Part shown: positions 60,131 to 64,000 of the stretch, one piece after another
How the letters are laid out: every line of letters begins with the position of its first letter
Position numbering within the stretch: position 1 is the first letter of the stretch
Assembly (NCBI RefSeq): GCF_035994185.1
Contig: NZ_CP108538.1
Span: 2,108,001 to 2,172,000, forward strand
Source of the DNA: Streptomyces sp. NBC_01217
GTDB taxonomy: Bacteria > Actinomycetota > Actinomycetes > Streptomycetales > Streptomycetaceae
DNA length: 64,000 nucleotides
Direction: 5' to 3'
The notes under the pieces: model-generated
What the model saw: only the letters and a program-made list of their open reading frames with translations
Databases searched by the model: none
Told to the model about the DNA's origin: nothing
Position numbers and translations under genes: made by a program

Positions 60131-61057
60131 ATGAAGAGCGAGTCCGTCGTACAGGTCAGAAACCTGGTGAAGCGGTACGGGACCAAGACCGCTGTGGACG
60201 GCCTCGACCTGTGCGTCCGCACCGGCGCGGTCACCGCCGTCCTCGGCCCCAACGGCGCCGGAAAGACCACCACCATAGAAACCTGCGAGGGCTACCGCCG
60301 CCCGGATGACGGGACGGTCCGCGTCCTCGGCCTCGACCCGGTCACCGACGCCGCGAAGCTCCGCCCCCGGATCGGCGTGATGCTCCAGTCGGGTGGCGTC
60401 TACTCCGGGGCACGCGCCGACGAGATGCTCCGCCACATGGCGAAGCTCCACGCCCACCCTCTGGACGTCGACGCCCTGATCGAACGCCTGGGCCTGGGCG
60501 GCTGCGGTCGCACCACCTACCGTCGGCTCTCCGGCGGCCAGCAGCAGCGGCTCGCCCTGGCGATGGCCGTCGTCGGCCGCCCCGAACTGGTCTTCCTGGA
60601 CGAACCGACCGCCGGCCTCGACCCGCAGGCCCGCCGCTCCACCTGGGATCTCCTGCGGGAGCTGCGCTCCGACGGCGTATCGGTCGTCCTCACCACACAC
60701 TTCATGGACGAGGCCGAGGAGCTCGCCGACGACGTCGCCGTCATCGACGCGGGCCGGGTCATCGCCCAGGGCAGCCCCGAGGCGCTCTGCCGCGGCGGGG
60801 CCGAGAACACCCTGCGCTTCACCGGCCGCCCCGGCCTCGACCTCGGCTCCCTCCTGAAGGCGCTGCCCGACGGCACTCAGGCGGCCGAACTCACCTCGGG
60901 CACGTACCGCATCACCGGTGATGTCGACCCGCAGCTGCTGGCCACCGTCACCTCCTGGTGCGCGCAGCACGGAGTGATGCCGTCCGGCATCTCCGTGGAG
61001 CGCCACACCCTGGAGGACGTCTTCCTGGAACTGACCGGCAAGGAGCTGCGCGCATGA
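60131..61057 (+). CDS. ABC exporter ATP-binding protein
   Basis: A 308-residue ATPase of the DrrA/CcmA type: Walker A GPNGAGKTT, Q-loop VMLQSGGVYSGAR, signature LSGGQQQRLALAMA, Walker B LVFLDEPTAGLDP. A ~85-residue C-terminal extension follows the nucleotide domain. It energises the membrane protein encoded next, with which it overlaps as ATGA. The pair is standard beside the suf operon in Streptomyces; substrate unknown. Confidence 0.93.
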   Translation: MKSESVVQVRNLVKRYGTKTAVDGLDLCVRTGAVTAVLGPNGAGKTTTIETCEGYRRPDDGTVRVLGLDPVTDAAKLRPRIGVMLQSGGVYSGARADEMLRHMAKLHAHPLDVDALIERLGLGGCGRTTYRRLSGGQQQRLALAMAVVGRPELVFLDEPTAGLDPQARRSTWDLLRELRSDGVSVVLTTHFMDEAEELADDVAVIDAGRVIAQGSPEALCRGGAENTLRFTGRPGLDLGSLLKALPDGTQAAELTSGTYRITGDVDPQLLATVTSWCAQHGVMPSGISVERHTLEDVFLELTGKELRA

Positions 61058-61821
61058 GCGCCGGTACGTACACCCCGCAGGCGGGCGCCGCCCCGCTGTC
61101 CCGCATGATCACCGCGCAGGCCGCGCTGGAGACGCGGATGCTGCTGCGCAACGGCGAGCAGCTGCTGCTGACCGTGATCATCCCGACGCTGCTGCTGGTG
61201 CTGTTCAGCGCGGTCGACATCGTGGACACGGGCGCGGGTGAATCCGTCGACTTCCTGACGCCCGGCGTTCTCGCGCTCGCCGTGATGTCGACGGCCTTCA
61301 CCGGCCAGGCCATCTCCACCGGCTTCGAGCGGCGGTACGGGGTGCTCAAGCGGCTCGGTGCCTCACCGCTGCCCCGCTGGGCGCTGATGGCCGCCAAGAC
61401 GCTCGCCGTGCTGGTCACCGAGGTGCTGCAGGTGGTGCTCCTCACTGTGATCGCGTTCGCGCTGGGCTGGTCGCCGGACGGCAACCCGTTCGCCGTCCTG
61501 GTCCTGCTCGTGCTCGGCACCGCGGCCTTCTCCGGGCTCGGGCTGCTGATGGCCGGGACGCTGAAGGCGGAGGCGACGCTCGCCGCTGCCAATCTGGTCT
61601 TCCTGCTGCTGCTGGTCGGCGGCGGGGTCATCGTGCCGCTGGAGAAGTTCCCGGACGCGGTGCAGTCGGTGCTGGGGCTGCTGCCGATCGCGGCCCTGTC
61701 GGACGGGCTGCGGGACGTGCTCCAGCACGGCGCGTCGATGCCGTGGGGCGACCTCGGCATCCTCACGGTGTGGGCGGTGCTCGGGCTGGGCGCGGCGGCG
61801 AGGTTCTTCCGCTGGGAGTGA
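61054..61821 (+). CDS. ABC-2 exporter membrane protein
   Basis: A 255-residue protein with six membrane helices: RNGEQLLLTVIIPTLLLVLF, TGFERRYGVLKRLGASPLPR (a loop typical of ABC-2 exporters), LLLLVGGGVIVPLEKFPDAV. It forms the channel for the preceding ATPase. Confidence 0.92.
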   Translation: MSAGTYTPQAGAAPLSRMITAQAALETRMLLRNGEQLLLTVIIPTLLLVLFSAVDIVDTGAGESVDFLTPGVLALAVMSTAFTGQAISTGFERRYGVLKRLGASPLPRWALMAAKTLAVLVTEVLQVVLLTVIAFALGWSPDGNPFAVLVLLVLGTAAFSGLGLLMAGTLKAEATLAAANLVFLLLLVGGGVIVPLEKFPDAVQSVLGLLPIAALSDGLRDVLQHGASMPWGDLGILTVWAVLGLGAAARFFRWE

Positions 61822-61897
61822 GCCGTCGGGCGCGCTCCGCCGACGGTTCGGGGTAACTCGTCCCCCTCGTGAAAGCTTGCACAAGCCGCCGCCTACG

Positions 61898-62911
61898 ATG
61901 GTGCGCGTGCCCAAGCTGACCCGAGCCGAAGTCGCTCAAGCCGCGCGGAACCCGCTCCTCTTCATCGCCGGGCGATGGAATCCCTCCCCCCGCACGGTCC
62001 GCCGTGCGGCCATGTCGGCCGTCGTCATGGCCGTGCTCATCGTCGTGACCGGCGGCGCGGTGCGGCTGACCGGCTCCGGCCTCGGCTGCCCGACCTGGCC
62101 CAAGTGCACCGACGAGTCCCTGACGGCGACCAGCGCGATGGGCTTCCACGGCGCCATCGAGTTCGGCAACCGGATGCTGACGTACGTACTGTGCGCGGCC
62201 GTCGGGTGGGCGATCATCGCCGCCCGGTCCGCGAAGCCCTGGCGGCGCAGCCTCACCCGGCTCGGCTGGGCGCAGTTCTGGGTGGTCATGGGCAACGCGG
62301 TGCTCGGCGGCATCGTGGTGCTGGTCGGCCTCAACCCGTACACCGTCGCCGCGCACTTCCTGCTCTCCACGGCGCTGCTCACCGTCGCGATGCTGACCTG
62401 GCAGCGCACCCGCGAGGGCGACGGGGCGCCCCGCCCGCTGGTGGGCAGGGCGGTGTCCCAGCTGACCTGGCTGCTCGTGGTCGCGGCCGGGCTGCTGATC
62501 GCGGTCGGCACGGTCGTCACGGGCGCCGGACGGCACGCGGGTGACTCCAGCGACGTCCACCGCATCCCGATCGACTGGAAGATGATCACGCAGCTGCACG
62601 CCGATCTGGCCTGGGCCGTGGTGGCGCTGACCGTGGCTCTCTGGTTCGTCCTCAGGGCCGTGGACGCGCCCGCGGGCCCGCTCCACCGCGCCCGTGATCT
62701 CTTTTTGGTGCTGCTGGGGCAGGGCGTGATCGGTTATGTCCAGTACTTCACGGACACCCCGGAGGTCCTCGTCGGCCTGCACATGTTCGGCTCGTGCCTG
62801 GTGTGGATCGCGGTCGTGCGGGTGCTGCTGTCGCTGCGCGAGCGCCCGGTGGCCGGCGCCCCGGTGCCCGTCCCCGCCGCCGCGCAGCCCGAGCCCGCCG
62901 CGGCGGGCTGA
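61898..62911 (+). CDS. ctaA: Heme A synthase (CtaA/COX15)
   Basis: A 337-residue membrane enzyme that oxidises heme O to heme A for cytochrome aa3. The paired Cys segment GLGCPTWPKC and the heme-ligand histidines are visible: MGFHGAIEFGNRM, TVAAHFLLS, TQLHADLAWA and VGLHMFGSCL. Eight helices. The gene follows the suf-linked exporter, a conserved order in Streptomyces. Start could be ATG 61898 or GTG 61907. The Pro/Ala-rich tail (VPVPAAAQPEPAAAG) is likely disordered. Confidence 0.95.
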   Translation: MVRVPKLTRAEVAQAARNPLLFIAGRWNPSPRTVRRAAMSAVVMAVLIVVTGGAVRLTGSGLGCPTWPKCTDESLTATSAMGFHGAIEFGNRMLTYVLCAAVGWAIIAARSAKPWRRSLTRLGWAQFWVVMGNAVLGGIVVLVGLNPYTVAAHFLLSTALLTVAMLTWQRTREGDGAPRPLVGRAVSQLTWLLVVAAGLLIAVGTVVTGAGRHAGDSSDVHRIPIDWKMITQLHADLAWAVVALTVALWFVLRAVDAPAGPLHRARDLFLVLLGQGVIGYVQYFTDTPEVLVGLHMFGSCLVWIAVVRVLLSLRERPVAGAPVPVPAAAQPEPAAAG

Positions 62912-62926
62912 GCCCTCTGCGTTCGA

Positions 62927-62964
62927 GCCGGTTCACGGGCAGCCTGACCTGCCCGTGAACCGGC
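62927..62964. terminator. Bidirectional terminator
   Basis: A perfect 16-bp stem, GCCGGTTCACGGGCAG (62927-62942) with 62949-62964, encloses CCTGAC. It ends the ctaA transcript and the convergent glycosidase transcript. Confidence 0.92.
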
Positions 62965-62973
62965 GGGCGGTCG

Positions 62974-64000
62974 CTACCCGGTGACCGAGCGCGACACGTT
63001 GTATCCCTCCACCACGAGCCTGGGACGGGCCCGGCCCTCGGTGTCGTGGCTCCAGTCGGCCTCTATCTCGCGCTGCTCGCCGGGCAGCAGCCACAGATAG
63101 TTGTCGCTGAAGCAGGCCGGCAGCACGCGCCGGGCGGTGCGCCGGTCGCGCAGCGAGAGCCGCACCATGGCGGCGACGGTGGCGCCGTCGTTGCGCACGA
63201 CCGCCTTCACCTTTCCGCCCGGACCCCTGCCGTGACCGGAGACGTCCGACACCGAACGCACCGTGACCCGGGTGTCGGCCAGCTTGTTCAGCGCGCCCAG
63301 ATCTGCCGGGGCACGGTAGCGCCAGTAGGTGTTGCGCGACAGTACGGTGCCGTGCGCGTCCACGAGTTCCAGGCGCAGCAGGTGCAGCGCGGGCAGCGAG
63401 TCGCTCCAGCCCACCACGTCACCGGTCGCGGCGGCCGACGGGGCGAGGTCCACGGCGCTGCGCGTCGGCTCGCCCAGGCGCTGTCCCCGCAGGTCGTACA
63501 GGGTCGCGGTGACGGTCGCCCCCTTGATGGCGCGGGTGGTGTGGTTGACCGCGCCGGTACGCCAGTCGACCGGGTTCACCTGTACGTGCACGGGCTCGGT
63601 GCCCTTGCGGACGCCGTGGTAGAAGCCGTTGACGTCCAGGTCGTAGTCGTAGGTCTGCCAGACGGTGCTGTGCCAGGCCGGGTGCGACATCCACAGCAGC
63701 AGCCCGGAGGCGTTGTCCCAGAGGCGGGTGTTCCACGCCTCGAACATCGCCCGGCCGTTCTCGTAGTTGATCAGCTGTGCCTTGCGGGTGAAGTCCGCCA
63801 GGCCCGTCGCCGCGCCCAGGCGCTCCTCGATCGCCGCCTGGTAGCTCTGCGGCTGCTGATTGCCCTTGCGCGCCCAGTCGTGGGCGCCCCACACATCGCC
63901 GATGGGCCAGGCCGGTTCGTCGCCGACGAGGTTCTTCATCGACTCCTCGACGGGCAGGACGGGCATCCCGATCTCGGTGTGGAAGCCGAAGTCCCCGGTG
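62974..64000 (-). CDS. C-terminal part of a GH2-type glycoside hydrolase, cut by window edge
   Basis: The frame remains open to base 64000 (upstream of the first Met it reads TGDFGFHTEIG), so the gene continues beyond the window. The ~342 residues present include the end of the catalytic barrel (HTEIGMPVLPVEESM, in which the Glu may be catalytic, NYENGRAMFEAWNTRLWD, GLLLWMSHPAWHSTVWQTYD) and two C-terminal beta-sandwich domains. GLLxWMxHPAWxSTVWQTYDYxLDxNGFYHG is seen in exo-beta-glucosaminidase/beta-mannosidase-like GH2 enzymes as I know them. The substrate cannot be fixed without the N-terminal half. Confidence 0.85.
   Translation of the reverse strand, partial: TGDFGFHTEIGMPVLPVEESMKNLVGDEPAWPIGDVWGAHDWARKGNQQPQSYQAAIEERLGAATGLADFTRKAQLINYENGRAMFEAWNTRLWDNASGLLLWMSHPAWHSTVWQTYDYDLDVNGFYHGVRKGTEPVHVQVNPVDWRTGAVNHTTRAIKGATVTATLYDLRGQRLGEPTRSAVDLAPSAAATGDVVGWSDSLPALHLLRLELVDAHGTVLSRNTYWRYRAPADLGALNKLADTRVTVRSVSDVSGHGRGPGGKVKAVVRNDGATVAAMVRLSLRDRRTARRVLPACFSDNYLWLLPGEQREIEADWSHDTEGRARPRLVVEGYNVSRSVTG

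Noticed and set aside
1..64000. Prophage, integrative element, biosynthetic gene cluster, CRISPR or tRNA genes
   Set aside because: No integrase, transposase, phage structural gene, PKS/NRPS module, repeat-spacer array or cloverleaf was found.

Overview
The window looks like chromosomal DNA of a Streptomyces or close relative. It is very GC-rich, its genes overlap as ATGA or TGATG, and GTG starts are common. It carries actinomycete hallmarks: a WhiJ-like XRE/DUF397/ATPase module, sugar ABC importers without their own ATPase, a sufR-B-D-C-S-U operon next to a two-gene ABC exporter and ctaA, and Tat-exported PhoX. No rRNA, tRNA, CRISPR array, IS element or prophage was seen. The genes at both edges are cut (an MMPL transporter on the left, a GH2 enzyme on the right).

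Layout. 0-4.6 kb: MMPL transporter, an Imm52-like gene, and a module of ATPase, XRE regulator and DUF397 protein around a palindromic divergent promoter. 4.6-7.7 kb: alpha-ketoglutarate-semialdehyde dehydrogenase coupled to a DUF1349 protein, divergent from an IclR regulator. 7.7-11.3 kb: GNAT, penicillin-binding protein, purine permease. 11.5-20 kb: sugar-acid catabolism, with a decayed ABC permease, IlvD/Edd dehydratase, two different DapA-family dehydratases, a GntR regulator, an MFS protein, an unrecognised 392-residue protein and uronate dehydrogenase. 20-28.5 kb: double TerD protein, stand-alone PcrA/UvrD-type Tudor protein, PhoX, FemX and smaller genes. 28.7-45.4 kb: a carbohydrate-utilisation locus. 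45.9-53.2 kb: dapA remnant, dapD, transporters and regulators, including an HxlR-peroxiredoxin fusion. 53.3-62.9 kb: suf operon, ABC exporter and heme A synthase.

How the genes work together. Uronate dehydrogenase, 5-dehydro-4-deoxyglucarate dehydratase and the semialdehyde dehydrogenase supply steps of the oxidative uronate/hexarate route to 2-oxoglutarate. They lie in separate places but share an 18-bp operator-like motif (TGTYC-N8-GAAYR), which suggests one IclR regulon. The IlvD/Edd plus second DapA-like pair could feed a pentonate into the same dehydrogenase.

The most interesting region is 28.7-45.4 kb. Three secreted right-handed beta-helix proteins of very different size share an identically spaced Asp/Asp-Asp pattern and resemble GH87 alpha-1,3-glucanases. 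Between and beside them are a complete sugar ABC importer (binding protein and two permeases), a cytoplasmic GH13 alpha-glucosidase and a LacI repressor. A near-identical sequence element lies at the LacI start and upstream of the binding-protein gene. I infer an alpha-glucan (probably alpha-1,3-glucan, as in fungal walls or dental mutan) utilisation system. The substrate is inference.
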